NCBI GenBank assembly: GCA_010094045.1
Contig: ML986579.1
Span: forward strand, 1,151,407-1,215,406
DNA length: 64,000 nucleotides
Source: Lojkania enalia
Taxonomy: Eukaryota > Ascomycota > Dothideomycetes > Pleosporales
Direction: 5' to 3'
Each line of letters opens with the position of its first letter. Positions within the stretch are counted from its first letter, which is position 1. This document shows, in pieces, positions 24,751 to 35,883 of the stretch. Both the position numbers and the translations under genes were made by a program. The notes beneath the pieces were generated by a model. It saw only the letters and a list, made by a program, of their open reading frames with translations, was not told the DNA's origin and did no database searches.

Positions 24751-24775
24751 AAAAAAAAAAAAAAAAAAAAAAAAA
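24751..24775. repeat. A25 homopolymer at right edge of repeat array
   Basis: An uninterrupted run of 25 A, preceded by CCCGTGGGCC and followed by GCCATCTAAG. The flanks are not an inverted copy of those around the T25 tract at 14742-14766, so the two are not parts of a long terminal inverted repeat. Confidence 0.9.
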
Positions 24776-25340
24776 GCCATCTAAGCGGGCGAAGGGCGTG
24801 CGTTTATATAGAGACACTTCTTGCTGGGTAACTAACAATATTTTCCACGTCACTAGTAGTGACGTGAGTATTCACCGTGCTTACAAACGAACAAAAAGCA
24901 GGGGTGGTAAATAAGAGTAAGCTACCCATCCAGATACTCTAGCAAGAAATGGGACTCGGGACATCCAATGCCCAACACCTCAACCGTTTGCCGGATGGCA
25001 TGGTGGGGTCTCGTTGAGGGAATAGCAATACTTGATTGGCAACTACACGCCCCAAGCATCCAACAGAGAGGGAACTCTCACACTCCGCAAATCCAACAAT
25101 GTGTTAAGATTCAATAATTTTTTCATAGGCTGCTGTCATGATACTATACATTCCCATCCCCGTCTCCATCCTTAATCAACCCATTCCCACATACCTGATC
25201 AGAAACCTGATTCCTTCCCAAAAAGCGGGATATCGATAATACAAACATTACGCCATGACCCAAAGAACAGGTTCCGAAATCCATCCAAATCTAAATGTAG
25301 GAGGGTATTTTGTAATAGAAAGACTTTCCCTCGACCAAAA
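24776..25340. other. intergenic, 3' flank of the SAS4-domain gene
   Basis: No gene seen. The last recognisable array-like piece (GCCAT then TTTATATAGAG) directly follows the A25 tract. The rest is ordinary non-coding sequence leading to the C12 run at the end of the SAS4-domain gene. Confidence 0.5.
24846..24866. promoter_or_regulatory. 21-bp perfect palindrome with two bZIP-like half sites
   Basis: Two 10-bp arms, CACGTCACTA and its exact reverse complement TAGTGACGTG, are separated by one G. Each arm contains TGACGTG/CACGTCA, the core bound by CRE/ATF-type bZIP factors. It lies about 70 bp right of the A25 tract and far (2.2 kb) from the nearest gene start, so a promoter role is unproven. 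A hairpin or recombination site is an alternative. Confidence 0.5.
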
Positions 25341-25352
25341 CCCCCCCCCCCC
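25341..25352. repeat. C12 homopolymer directly after a stop codon
   Basis: Twelve C (G on the coding strand) begin at the base immediately after the stop codon of the SAS4-domain gene, whose last base is 25353. The tract would be the first part of its 3' UTR. Confidence 0.85.
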
Positions 25353-27057
25353 TCACTTTTTCTGCACACTGCTCTCTCTCTTCTGCCTTCTGCGCTTCCG
25401 AGCATGATCCCGCAATGCCTCCATGGTGGTGTACTCGCTCGGTAACTCGAACTCGCGCTGTTCAAAGTCTGGGATCGGCCGTCCAAACGCCGTGTGATTG
25501 CGGCCGTGGCGATGCTGGCCTAGCGCCGCTGCGCGGAGATGTGGTTTAGCGTAGAACGAAACAAACGGTCCCTGCGGTTCTGGCGGCAAGACCGGGAGGA
25601 GGAAGCCGTGCGGTCGGGGAGGACGACGCGGCTTAGGGATTCGCGGCTCTTGCTCTTTTTGCTCGGACGCAGAAGGCTCTGCACCGCTCACGTTAGCATC
25701 GGCCTCTGAACTTTCTTCTTCCTCATCCCCGTCGTCGCGGGCGGCAAGGGCAGCTTCCTTTTCAACTCGCTGACGTTTCTCCTCTTCCTTCCATCTCCGG
25801 AATTTGTCCACGAGTGCCTCGACTTCCTTGACGAAGTAATCTCGCTTGGGCTCCCAGTCCTTCCGGTCGCCGTCGGTGACGCCCGTTATGCCCATCACTT
25901 TCAGCCAGTCGGGGCCTTGAAGGCCGTCGAGGAGCCGCTCTAGCTGCACCTTCTCGTGCATTGCCCGCTCCTTTTCGATGTTGCGGAGCTGCTTCTCCTT
26001 GCGCTCCGCCCGTCGGTGCTGTGCAAAGTATACTGAGTCGGCAAAGGGATCCTCGTCATCTGCATGCCGGGCATGTTTGGCAACGGTCGAGTAATCGAGC
26101 ACTTGATAGGCTGTGGAGGATAAGGAGGTGGGTATGGAGGCAAGAGATATTCTTCGCGACGGGGATTGCTGTCTCGATTTCCGCGACCGGCTCGGGCTTA
26201 ATGATTTGCGTGAGGGCTTGGGAGAAGTTACAGTGGGCGGCTTGGCGCTGGCAGCGGCTTTGAGTGGTTCGTCTATGATATATATTGGGGTGTCGGGCTC
26301 AAGCAGTTCTGCAATAAGGTTGTTAGGGCAAGCATGGTCATAGCACAGCATATCTCGGAGGAGTCGTACCGGGCGCTTTGGGGACATCGGCAATGATATC
26401 ATCGTAGTTGGCAAAGTAGATGGAGAGGTCGCTCTTCAGCCGCGAGCCGCCGTCATGGCTGCGGAGGCTCCTCTTGTCTTGCGGAGCTTGTGCGCCCGCA
26501 AGTGCTGCTGGCGGCACTGGGAGGGTGAGACGGGGGGCGGCCCCGTTCGATTTGGGGGTCGAGAGTCCAGAAGGAACCTCATCCTCGCCAATGCCTAGTG
26601 AGGCGGCGACTCCATTCGTTATGCGCAGCAGCTCGCCATGTGGTTGTGTGACGGTGACCTTGGTGGGCGGTCTCGTGCTATCGGCCGTCGTGTCCGGGCT
26701 GGCGAGCGCAATGGTGGCTGGCCTCTTCTTGGAGCGCGAGCTCGCAGGCCTCGGCGCGGGGCCGAGGGCGCTGAGGTCCGTCACTTGCTGGGCGGGCTTC
26801 TCGTCGTTGAGTGCCAGCAGCGGCGCGCTCTTGGACGACCGGCGGGTCAGGACCGCGTTGATGGTGTTGCTGGCGTTGTGAGGGGTGCTGCCGTGGTGGT
26901 GTTGGCGTTGGTGATGGTTGTGATGGCGATGGAGATGGTGGCGAGTGCTGTTCTCGACCTCGTCGGTCGCGGTCGCTGTCGCTGGCGATTTGGCGCGTCT
27001 CGTCGTCCGCCGCTCAGTCGGAGAGCGCAGCACTGGCCGCGTCGTCGGGTTGGCCAT
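25353..27057 (-). CDS. SAS4-domain (something about silencing 4) chromatin protein
   Basis: Two exons: complement(26370..27057) and complement(25353..26308), giving 547 aa. The 61-nt intron at 26309-26369 has donor GTACGA, branch CCTAAC and acceptor TTGCAG. The N-terminal half is low-complexity: His-rich (HHLHRHHNHHQRQHHHG), then Ser/Pro/Arg-rich. The SAS4-type domain is at about 315-410, with EDPFADSVYFAQHRRAERKE, LDGLQGPDWLKVMGITGVTD and the charged helix DYFVKEVEALVDKFRRWKEE. A downstream Arg-Pro patch (RIPKPRRPPRPHGF) and a basic C-terminus follow. In budding yeast Sas4 is a subunit of the SAS-I histone H4K16 acetyltransferase with Sas2 and Sas5. A similar nuclear role here is inference. 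The ATG at 27057 starts the only long frame. Confidence 0.85.
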
Positions 27058-27762
27058 GGTGTGGTCGGGATGACATGCGCGATCTCATCTTCCTCGCTGG
27101 AGGCTCATTGAGCGGGAGAGAAGTTTGCCCAGGCGTTCGGGGAAGGCCCGACCGTTAGGGGGTGCTGTCTCGTTTGGGTCGTCCCCAGGCGAGCTGCAAA
27201 CTGCAAAATGCAAGCTGCATTGGAACTGTATGATGCTGAGGCGTCGCCGGCCACGGCCATCACAATACGCAAGCCGCCATGGAATAAACGGGCATTTACT
27301 TTCGAGCAATTTCCCTCCATGCGTTCTTCAGACTGGTATTCACAATAATGCGGCGAATCAACAATCAGCAATTCTCCGAATTCCCATAAAATAGCTCGCG
27401 CCACAGCTTGTGCCGACCAATCAGATTCCGCGACGGCCAGTGAGCACCTCAAATCACCAGCGACCGCAATGAATAATGCGAGGGGCAGCCAGCGTAATGT
27501 GAACTCGATTGATTGCGTCGGCCATTCGTATTAAGCATTATGTTACGGGGACGGTTCGGCATGCCGTATCTTCGCCCTGCCGTCCTTATTATTAAGCCTG
27601 CTCACTACCGCTGAGACGGAGAGCCGACTTAGATGGACTGCCTACCACCTCTCGCAGCCGAGCGATGCTATCGTTAGCAGCATCAAAGGTCCAAACAGGA
27701 TATACACAGCAGAAAAGCAACTTATATGTACACTATGCCTCTCCACCTAGAGAAATATGTCT
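27058..27762. other. intergenic, SAS4-gene promoter region
   Basis: This lies between the SAS4-domain gene start and the PX-gene end, both on the minus strand. Short frames at 27105-27452 and 27125-27394 overlap on opposite strands and look random. No gene seen. Confidence 0.5.
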
Positions 27763-28676
27763 TCATGAGAACAGAAACTCCTTGAGAACTGGCGATCCGG
27801 CAAATTCTGGGTTGAGCATGATGCAGCTAAAAATAATTAGACGATATTGCTAGCGCAGTGGCGGATATACCGTCGGGACATACTTAAGGAAATATGACAG
27901 GCCGGTTCTCCGCCGTTCTAGAAATCTCGGTCGAAATCGAGCTATTATTCGAGCCAATATCAATATCGATTCTGGCTCAAATGCGGCAGGTGGGGTGAGG
28001 CAAGGGAGACTACTGCACCAGCAGGTGACTTACAGATGACCGATTTTGGCGGCAAAGGGGGCATGGCGCCCTCTGCGTGTGGGAACGTCTTGACCAGCTT
28101 TTGCCGCAGCCCGTCAAACTCTGAATACCTGTGGCACGAGACAAATAAGCAAACAGAGGGTATGAAGGCTTTGTGATTTGTGGATGACTGCGTCCTTACC
28201 TCTTCATTATCTTCATGGGGCCGCCCTAAGGCCTGTTAGCCCGAAAGGTTCCATAGATAGAGGCGGATGCGTTGACATTGCAGCCGCAACTGCAGCTGCA
28301 ACACGTTGGGGCGAAACAAACTCACATCAAGCGTCTCCACGGTGCAGTTCCAGACAACATAGGCCCCGAGGCCGGGCGCTGTACCGCTGACAATAACGTA
28401 ATCGTCAACTGTGACGTGCTTTGCCCATAGCGCTTTGCACTGCTCGGATCCCTCGTCGGTGTGGTCTTCGAGCAAGATTGGCTGATGCCGCGAGACATTG
28501 TCGGTGGAGGCATTATTGAAGCTTAGGTTGCTGCCTGTCCGTTCGTGCCGCTGCCAGTACGGCGGGACGATGCTGTTGCGCTCTGGGCGAAGGACGGCGG
28601 ATTTGCCCCCCTCATCATGAGAGGGATGCGGCGCAAGTCCGTGGTTGACGAGAGCTTCAGAAGCCGCAGTCTCCAT
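27763..28676 (-). CDS. PX-domain protein, YPT35-like
   Basis: Five exons: complement(28326..28676), (28200..28225), (28034..28128), (27884..27941) and (27763..27826), giving 197 aa. All joins keep frame. After a variable N-terminus, PPYWQRHERT and PILLEDHTDEG lead into a complete PX domain: VTVDDYVIVSGTAPGLGAY, WNCTVETLDGGPMKIMKR, YSEFDGLRQKLVKTFP, then the basic/proline loop AMPPLPPKSVI, RFRPRFLERRRTGLSYFL and NPEFAGSPVLKEFLFS at the C-terminus. PX domains bind PtdIns3P on endosomes through the RYSEF arginine and the second basic cluster, both present. Yeast Ypt35 recruits Vps13 to endosomes and vacuole; a similar role is inferred. An in-frame TGA five codons before the ATG closes the frame upstream. 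The 26-nt second exon is notable. Confidence 0.88.
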
Positions 28677-29698
28677 CCATCTAGTGGGTCAACTGGCGCC
28701 GGGGAGGCGGTAGGCGCGTGCAGCGGAAGGCCGGAAGGTTGAGCTCGAGCAGAGTGTTTCTGGTTACGGCTATGTATGAGGGGTAGATATGGAGGAGGTG
28801 GTGCAGCGGCGGTGGCATGCAGCGAGATATTTTAGTGTCGACGGGGGCTGATCATTTGGTCAAGGGCAAAGAGGAGCACGCCGTTTCGCTCCCCACAGAC
28901 GGAGCGGGCGTTCACACGACAGGGATAGCCGCTTCGCGATCTGAACCCTTGATTTATCGACGGCAAGTGATGCGAAGTGAGTGGTCAATGGCGCTAGAGA
29001 GGCGCGCGAGAGGCGGAGAGGCATCCCTGCAGCCGGACTTGGCTAGACCTGCAGGCCGACCTGCTTGGCCTCTGTTTCTTGAACATTCACCCTCACACAC
29101 CCACACACGCGCACACCCATGATAGCCACAATAGCCACGCAGTCGGCTCGCCACCACCCCTCTGCAGAGGAGACCCATCCGCATGGAAAGATGGAGGTCT
29201 GCTCGGAGCATCCACCGCAGGAGAAGGCCTCCCGCCTGGGCGCTATGTAGTGGCTGCGCTCGGGCGTGAATGCTTGGAGCTATGCACTGTGCACTGTCCT
29301 TCCCAAAGCGCAAGGGCCGCCCGATCCCCGAGGGCTAGCTCCAGTCCATCCACCCCTACCTCCCTTTATCAACTACGCCAGTCCGACCTTCTCTTCTCTT
29401 CTCTCACGCCCACACTCGCTTTTGGGAGAGACACTCAGTCAGAGTTCTATACGGGAGCCTTTCCTTCTTCGTTTATAATTGTTTGTCTTCAAGCCTGTCG
29501 CTGTCCGTACTTCCTTGTAATATCTACCCACCACCCCTTCGCTCCCGACATTTTCTGTTAGCAAACGCCGTAAGTGCATTCCGCTCATTCCCTGGCCAAC
29601 AGCTACCCAGGCCATCCCCGTTCGTGTGGAGTGGATTCTAACCCTTTCCGCAGCACGTCTTCCAACAACCAACCCCCAATCCTATCGTTACTATCACC
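28677..29698. other. divergent promoter region
   Basis: About 1.0 kb between the minus-strand PX gene and the plus-strand DUF7707 gene, so it should contain both promoters. It includes a CA-rich low-complexity stretch (29090-29122) and CT-rich tracts near 29390-29410 that are common before fungal starts. Overlapping frames on both strands (28817-29122, 29079-29561) are not credible genes. Confidence 0.5.
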
Positions 29699-30521
29699 AT
29701 GCGCTCCATCGCTACGCTTTCGCTGCTCGCCTTGGTCGGCTTCGCCGCTGCCCAGGACACCATCCAGCAAAACTACCCTTACACTATTGACCCAGACTCC
29801 GTGTCAGAGAGTGACCGACGTGAGACAATTTGACGTCTGTATCCCCATTTAGATTCTGACTCTGTCTAGAAACGTGGTGTGACAACCAAAAGGCACAGTG
29901 CCCTCTCATCTGCCTGCAGCAACCGGGAGTTACTTCCATGACCACTGTCTCGAACGAATGCGACCCGGTAAGACACATTCTATTCGCAGCTTTGTAGACG
30001 GGGGTTGATGCTCAATGGATTCGTTTCGCCTCGGACGAACTGGGCAGCCACGACCCTCGCTCCTCCGCTCAACCAGTCAGCATCCTCGAACCCCAGGCTA
30101 ACACACCCCGCAGGACACACTCGTCTACCAATGCGTCTGCGAGAACAATGTCACCCCCAACATCACCCAATACACGCAAACCCTCCCGTACTATATCTGC
30201 ACCGAATGGGGCAACCAATGCGTTGATAACTGCGGCCAGAACAACAACGCCTGTGCCAATGACTGCAGGGCAAACCACCCATGCGGAGCCCAGAGCCCCG
30301 ATCCCCCCAATTCCTCAGTCCCAACCACCATGTCCAAGACTGCTACGCCGACGGGCGGCTCTGAGCCGACCGACATCCCCACGGCCGGTTTCCTGGGCGC
30401 CACAGAGGCTGCTCAGCCCGGTCAAGGCGGTGGTGCCGGGGCGATGCTCAACTTGGGCCAGAGCTATGGCTTGGCCATTGTGTTTGCTGGCGTATTCGCT
30501 GGATTTGCCATCGTCTTGTAA
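29699..30521 (+). CDS. DUF7707-type GPI-anchored surface protein
   Basis: Three exons: 29699..29819, 29870..29967 and 30114..30521, giving 208 aa. Introns are 50 nt (GTGAGA..TGTCTAG) and 146 nt (GTAAGA..GCTAAC..CCGCAG). A signal peptide (MRSIATLSLLALVGFAAAQ) is followed by a Cys-rich ectodomain: WCDNQKAQCPLICLQQ, SNECDPDTLVYQCVCENN, PYYICTEWGNQCVDNCGQ and NACANDCRANHPCG. The tail is Thr/Pro/Gly-rich with a C-terminal hydrophobic GPI-type signal (YGLAIVFAGVFAGFAIVL). The pattern matches the fungal family I recall as DUF7707, usually annotated as hypothetical cell-surface proteins. Wall or plasma-membrane location is inferred from the two signals; function is unknown. Confidence 0.85.
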
Positions 30522-31738
30522 AATTGACGTTGACCATCCACTAGCCCCCACGACACGCCCTCTCTACTCTTCAATCTATGAGATCTCACTGCGGGACCAG
30601 CATTCTTGCCAATTGAGCGGTGCCTGACTTCTTAATTTTCATTTTATGTTTATTTTTCTTGTCTGCATGCATAGCGTTCGGCACACGTCACATTCCTTTT
30701 CCAAAATACCAGCGGCTCTTTTTTGTCGGTCATTTGAAGATGCAGACGGGAAATCTATGCATGGTGGATGCCATCGTAGTTGTCTTTGTGGCACATGGTT
30801 ATAATTTTTTTGCAGGAAAGATATTGTAATGGGGTATTTTGCAGAACGTCTTGAGGATCTAGACATTGGGTGTACGAATCTGGCCATTTAACGAGATAAT
30901 CCTTAGTAGTGTGCCGGTGCGTAATGAGAAAGTTGCGGGCTCAGCGTTGGCGCTGGGGAGTGTTGGAGATTTTTACCGTTCCTAGCTTTGGTCTTGGGTG
31001 TGCTGCGTGATGTCATGTCGAGCTGTGAGATGTTCCTAACCCTGCCCTGCGGGGAGAATCTTGTCTTGCTTGAAGCTCATCGTAGGACATGATGTCTAAC
31101 CGAACTCCCCTGGTCCCACGGCGGCGTGCCGGCAGGCAAGTGTTACGGTCTCACAGAGACCCTTAGGCGTTGGTTCAGTGCTACTGTGGTGATTGATTTA
31201 GTGCTTTGTTTATCAATTTGTTTGCAATCGAGGGGGGGGGGTTATGTATTAGCTATATTTCTGAATCGGGAATGTGGTATCGTGTCATGTGCGTGTATAT
31301 TTGAGTTTTGGTTAGGGACGGTTTGTGTTTCTTGACGCTCGATAGCGGGAGGGGTCGGGATGGGGGGTTCTTGATTGATGCTAGTGTGGGAATGATGAAG
31401 GTACAAATGGGTATCGAATACCCCTGAGCGCCGGCCTGAGCGCCGTGATGATAAGAATGGACCGATTATCGATTTCCGTTGGGGGGAAATTCGAGTGTGA
31501 TGGGCATGGATGTACACCTCAACCCCAGCAAAATCAAACAACAACCGTCAAAACGCAATGTGCTGTGGAATCCATCACGAATCCAAGTCCTTTGCTCCCG
31601 CTACCCAAACATCAGCCAGTAAAACCGCCAATGAAATATCTTCATCAAAGCGCCCCTGAAACTATCATATAAGCTTTCCAACCCATCATAGGACACAGAC
31701 ATGCTGTTCACTCTGAGCTGAATCACTAGACAGGCAAT
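30522..31738. other. intergenic between convergent genes
   Basis: 3' flanks of the DUF7707 gene and of the unknown-protein gene ending at 31739. It contains a G10 run (31232-31241). Short frames at 30620-30829, 31126-31335 and 31242-31544 show no conserved features. Confidence 0.5.
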
Positions 31739-33684
31739 CTACCACCGCCGCCAGCCATATCCCCTTACTCTCGTTCTCCCTCTCTGCTGACAACAGTCCT
31801 CCTCACAAAGTCCCTGTCCACCATCTCTTCCAGCATTGGCAGTCGCGTCGCCGACATCGTAGTTTGGCAGAGCAAGAGTTAGGTCACTCATGCGCCGCAG
31901 CTCGAGGCTTGTGTCGCGACCATCTGGACACGGTGCCGGATGTCTCGGGTCGAAGACAATGGAGCTAGTGGCTGGCGAGGGGGACGTGGATGAGCGACGA
32001 GTATTTTGGGGTGGGGGCTGGAGATGAGTTGTTAAGGAGAGGGAGTTTGGGTGTGTAGGAGATAGTTGTGGGAAGATTTGTTCGGGTGGGGTGGAGGTGT
32101 TGGAAGGGATGATGATGGTTAGATGGGTGGCGTGAAGATTGGGCTGGGAGCGGGCGTGCGGGATGGGAGGGGTAATGCTGCGGAGGATTTGGGGCTGTGA
32201 GATCGAAGAGTGGATGTAGAAGGAGGATTCGGGGAGGTGTGATGAGGCAAGCGTCGTGGTGATGGCGGGGGCTGTGGGGTTGGAGCTTGAGCTTGATGGC
32301 CCGGGCTCGACGGAGTGGAGGGATGGGGATACTGAGTACTGAGATATGGGGCCGAGAGCTCGCGTTGAGGAGCCGGGTGATGGTTTTTCTCGGCCGCCTT
32401 GCGGTGAATTGAGCGGAATCATTGATGAGCTTCGGCTTGAATGACTGTATATGGCATGCGGCACCTCCCCTGATTCTGTGCCCGAATCATTCGTAGCTGG
32501 AAGGACACCGAGCTCACTGAATGACTGAAGCTGAATATCTGGCGCTGGTTCTAATGGCCATGAACTGGGAAGAGGAAAAATGGGGGTCTCAGGGCGTAGG
32601 GAAGCTGGACCGTGTCCCTCATGATTTGGGGACCTCGATGGGTGCCGACTAGCGCGAGGTGAGAATGCAGACGTGAATTTACCCAGCCCATTTGCGAAGG
32701 AATATTCCTTGAGTTTGTCACCGAGAGATTTTGTCCGGCGTCTGGTTGGACGGGGACTTCTTCCACTGAGCCCTGTCCATCGATATGGGTCGTCAATCAC
32801 ACCAGCATCTGCGTTGGTTTGTGGAGTTGGTGCGCGACTTAAAGTTGTATCATAGCAGGGACTGTCGCGTTTGATGCTGCATTGCCGATTCATATACCGC
32901 TCTTCTCGCCAGTAGGTACTTGGACCGGCATTGGTGTCCAACTGATCAATGCTGCTCCTTTCGAACCGCATCATACCGTCGTGAGCGAAAGATGCTAGTG
33001 ATGATCCAAAATGCATGGCCTCTGAAAAGGTTTGCGCCTTCTGGACGCCTGGCCGTAATTCAGAGACATGAGTGTCGAAATCAAATGTTGGCGCAGCGGT
33101 AGTTATTTCTTCGTCTGCTCCAGAACCCTTACGTCGTGTAGATGTGAAGAAGTCCTTGACCCCTACGAAAAGTGAATTCAAAGTTGAGCGACGTCGAGAA
33201 ATTCCTGGCCTTGTTGGGGAGATAGATCTGCTTTCCAGAGAAAGGTGATTGTTATTGGGAGAATATTGCTCGAGCAAGTATAGTTGATTGGTATCATTGC
33301 GCACAGGCATCTTCTCGCTGCTTCTCTGTTTGATAGATTTCGTGAACGGGTTGGAATTGAAAAGAACTATACTCGATTTCTTTGTCAGCGACCGGCTGCA
33401 GTCGATGCCGCTCTCGTATAAACATTGATCAGCACGCTTCCTTTTCAGTAAAGAAGAGTTTCGACTAGTCCCAAGAGAAAGTAACTCGAAGTTCTCCTGT
33501 GTGTCGGGATCCATCATGGCGTTTAAAGCCATTGAGGAGATGCGAATGCGTTCAAGAGTCTGTATGGCAGCACGACTAGAAAATCGGGAAGCTTGAGTAG
33601 AAAAAAAAAAGAGAAAATGAGTCAGGAGAGTGGGAGGGATGTGGAAGAGGAGAGGTATCAAGCTCAAGCTCACGCAGAGGCCAT
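31739..33684 (-). CDS. large disordered protein, function unknown
   Basis: Two exons: complement(33674..33684) and complement(31739..33575), giving 615 aa. The first exon is only 11 nt (MASA, last codon split). The 98-nt intron has donor GTGAGC, a long T-tract and acceptor TTCTAG. Without that intron the frame would instead start inside the T-rich stretch, giving an implausible PLLFHIPPTLLTHFLFFF leader. The protein is rich in Ser, Pro, Thr and Arg throughout, with no folded domain that I recognise. Basic short motifs recur (KKSSIVLFNSNPFTKS, SRRRSTLNSLFVGVKDFF, PTRRRTKSLGDKLKEYSF), which look like phosphorylation or docking sites. It is divergently arranged with COQ6. A lineage-restricted regulator or scaffold is possible, but I do not assign a function. 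Confidence 0.75.
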
Positions 33685-34373
33685 GGACTGCTCAATTTAG
33701 CTCTAAGTAGCAAGCTTTAGCTTCCCCCGAAGGCCGTTACCACCAGAAGGGTGCGCAGGCATTAAGAACGTTGGCAATAGTAGTCAGCGGGGGCTCTTGG
33801 GCGAATAGGAGCATGTTGAACCGTAGTTGGGAATACTTTCACTGGAAATGCCGTTGTAGCGTGACGATTTTCACAAGCGCAAGGGGTAGCTCTTTCAACA
33901 TGAAAACCACGAGCGAACAAGCTCTGTCATCGGTTACCGTGGAACCGATTATGGGAAGGACAAATTTCTTCATTTTGAGTGGTCAAGATCGCTGTAACCG
34001 ACTCACTAACCGTTGAGCGATTCCTACTTTACTTCTAGAACTTCCAGGCTCGTGATTGAGTCTCGCACAGCCTGGTCTCGACTCCGATGCAATGGAAAAT
34101 AATTCCTCTCACCATATTCCATTGGTTTATTTGAAGGACAATCTCGTGATGCTGAAGGGTGCTGTAGAAGTCTCACGTCAAGTCGGAACGTTGAGCTCAA
34201 ACTTACCAGCTCTACATTCGGCTAGCATACGACGCACGTGATAGGATGGGAAACCATGATTGAGCAAACAAATCAAACATTGGGAATTGTTCCATGACAC
34301 CACCATACGCAGTCAACGGCTTCTAACGCCAGCTTGTTCTCTACACCGATGCGATAGCTTCACCAGGCTTGTG
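33685..34373. other. divergent promoter region upstream of COQ6
   Basis: About 0.7 kb between the unknown-protein gene (minus) and COQ6 (plus). Short frames at 33771-34016 and 34056-34241 are not gene-like. In-frame codons upstream of the chosen COQ6 ATG contain no better start. Confidence 0.5.
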
Positions 34374-35883
34374 ATGTCGCCTCGACTACCATTGAGGGTG
34401 CAATGGGCCCGTTCCTCACTGCCTCGGAGGTTTGCGTCGAGCTCCGCAACCTCGCCTGAGATTTACGATGTAGTGTGTGTCGGGGGCGGGCCGGCCGGGC
34501 TCAGTCTTCTTACTGGGCTGCGGGCTTCAGCTGTGACTTCCAACCTGAAGATTGCCCTAATTGAGGGACAGGATCTACAGAAGAATCGATTGCCCCAGGA
34601 CGCCCAGTTAGACCGCTTCTCGAACCGATGTAGCTCCTTGACGCCAGCTTCGGTGAAGAACCTCCAAGGCATGCTAGACTTCTGAAATCTCATGTAATTG
34701 TTCCTGACAAGCATTGTCTGTAGAAATTGGAGCATGGTCTCACGCAAACATCGCACGCATCCAACCTTACCAAGAGATGCAAGTATGGGACGGCGTATCC
34801 GACGCCCGTATATCCTTCGACTGGGACTCCGCACGTTCTATGCTGTTCCCCCGCAAGCCCACGCAGCCGACCACGATTGCCTACATGATCGAGAATGTAA
34901 ACACGACTACAACTCTCCTTGACCGTCTCACCGAGTTGGGCGGGGTCGACATCCTCTCTTCTACAAAGGTGGATACAATTGAGCTTGGGCAAAACACAGA
35001 AGAGCTTGATCTATCATCATGGCCTATCCTCACACTCTCGAATGGTAGGACACTGGCGGCACGACTGCTAGTAGGCGCAGATGGAGCAAATAGTCCCGTC
35101 CGAACGTTCGCCGGCATACCCTCCCGCGGTTTCGACTACAATAGGCATGGGGTCGTCGCAACATTGCGACTTGAGGGTCCCGGACGAGGCGGACTAGATC
35201 ACAAGATTGCATACCAACGCTTCCTTCCTACTGGTCCTATTGCCATGCTCCCGCTCCCGGGAAACCTCTCCTCCCTCGTCTGGAGCACAACCCCTGACCG
35301 CGCCACAAAGCTCAAATCTCTCTCTCCACCCGACTTCTCTGCTATGATAAACGCTGGCTTCCGCCTATCTCCTACCGATCTCGATTACTTGCACACCCTA
35401 CCCTCAGGCCAGGCTGACGAAATTGCTTGGCGTGAGAAGCACATGCAGGTCAACGAGTCTAGTCTCCCCATGAAAGTCATCGACATCCAGCCCGGCACAG
35501 TGGCTTCGTTCCCACTGAAAATGCGCCACGCGGATACCTACACCGGCGACCGCGTAGCGCTGGTCGGTGACGCAGCTCACACTATCCACCCGCTCGCTGG
35601 CCAAGGGTTAAACCAAGGCCAAGGTGATGCTGCGGCGCTTGCCAGAACAATCAAGAGCGCCGTAGAGACGGGCCAGGACATTGGATCATTGTTAGCGCTC
35701 GAGCAATATAACAGCGAGCGGTATGCCGAGAACAATGCCATGCTAGGCGTGTGCGATAAACTGCATAGACTGTACAGCATAGAGTCAGGACCCATTGTAG
35801 GGTTGCGCAGCTTCGGCTTGAGAGCCGTGGATTCTTTAAGTCCTCTTAAGAGCTTCTTTATGGGGAGGGCGGCCGGCGTATAG
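34374..35883 (+). CDS. COQ6: ubiquinone biosynthesis monooxygenase COQ6
   Basis: Two exons: 34374..34668 and 34724..35883, giving 484 aa. The 55-nt intron uses a GC donor (CCAAG|GCATGC) with branch CCTGAC and acceptor CTGTAG; no GT donor in range keeps the frame. The product is the FAD-dependent monooxygenase that hydroxylates the ring precursor of coenzyme Q at C5 on the matrix side of the inner mitochondrial membrane. An Arg/Ser-rich presequence (MSPRLPLRVQWARSSLPRRF) fits mitochondrial import. The FAD-binding motif VCVGGGPAG is at about 34-42, RCSSLTPASVKNLQEIGAW with IQPYQEMQVWDG follows, and LVGADGANSPVR is in the middle. The second FAD motif RVALVGDAAHTIHPLAGQGL is followed by NQGQGD near 375-400. 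Length matches the family. The start chosen precedes the presequence directly. Confidence 0.93.

Noticed and set aside
14742..24775. Transposon with T25/A25 as terminal inverted repeats
   Set aside because: Sequence beside the two tracts is unrelated, and no target duplication or transposase was seen.
24428..24853. 141-codon minus-strand frame through the A25 tract
   Set aside because: It reads the homopolymer as poly-Phe and crosses several array units; no protein-like conservation.
26638..27111. 157-codon plus-strand frame opposite the SAS4-domain gene
   Set aside because: Antisense shadow of the GC-rich, low-complexity N-terminus of that gene.
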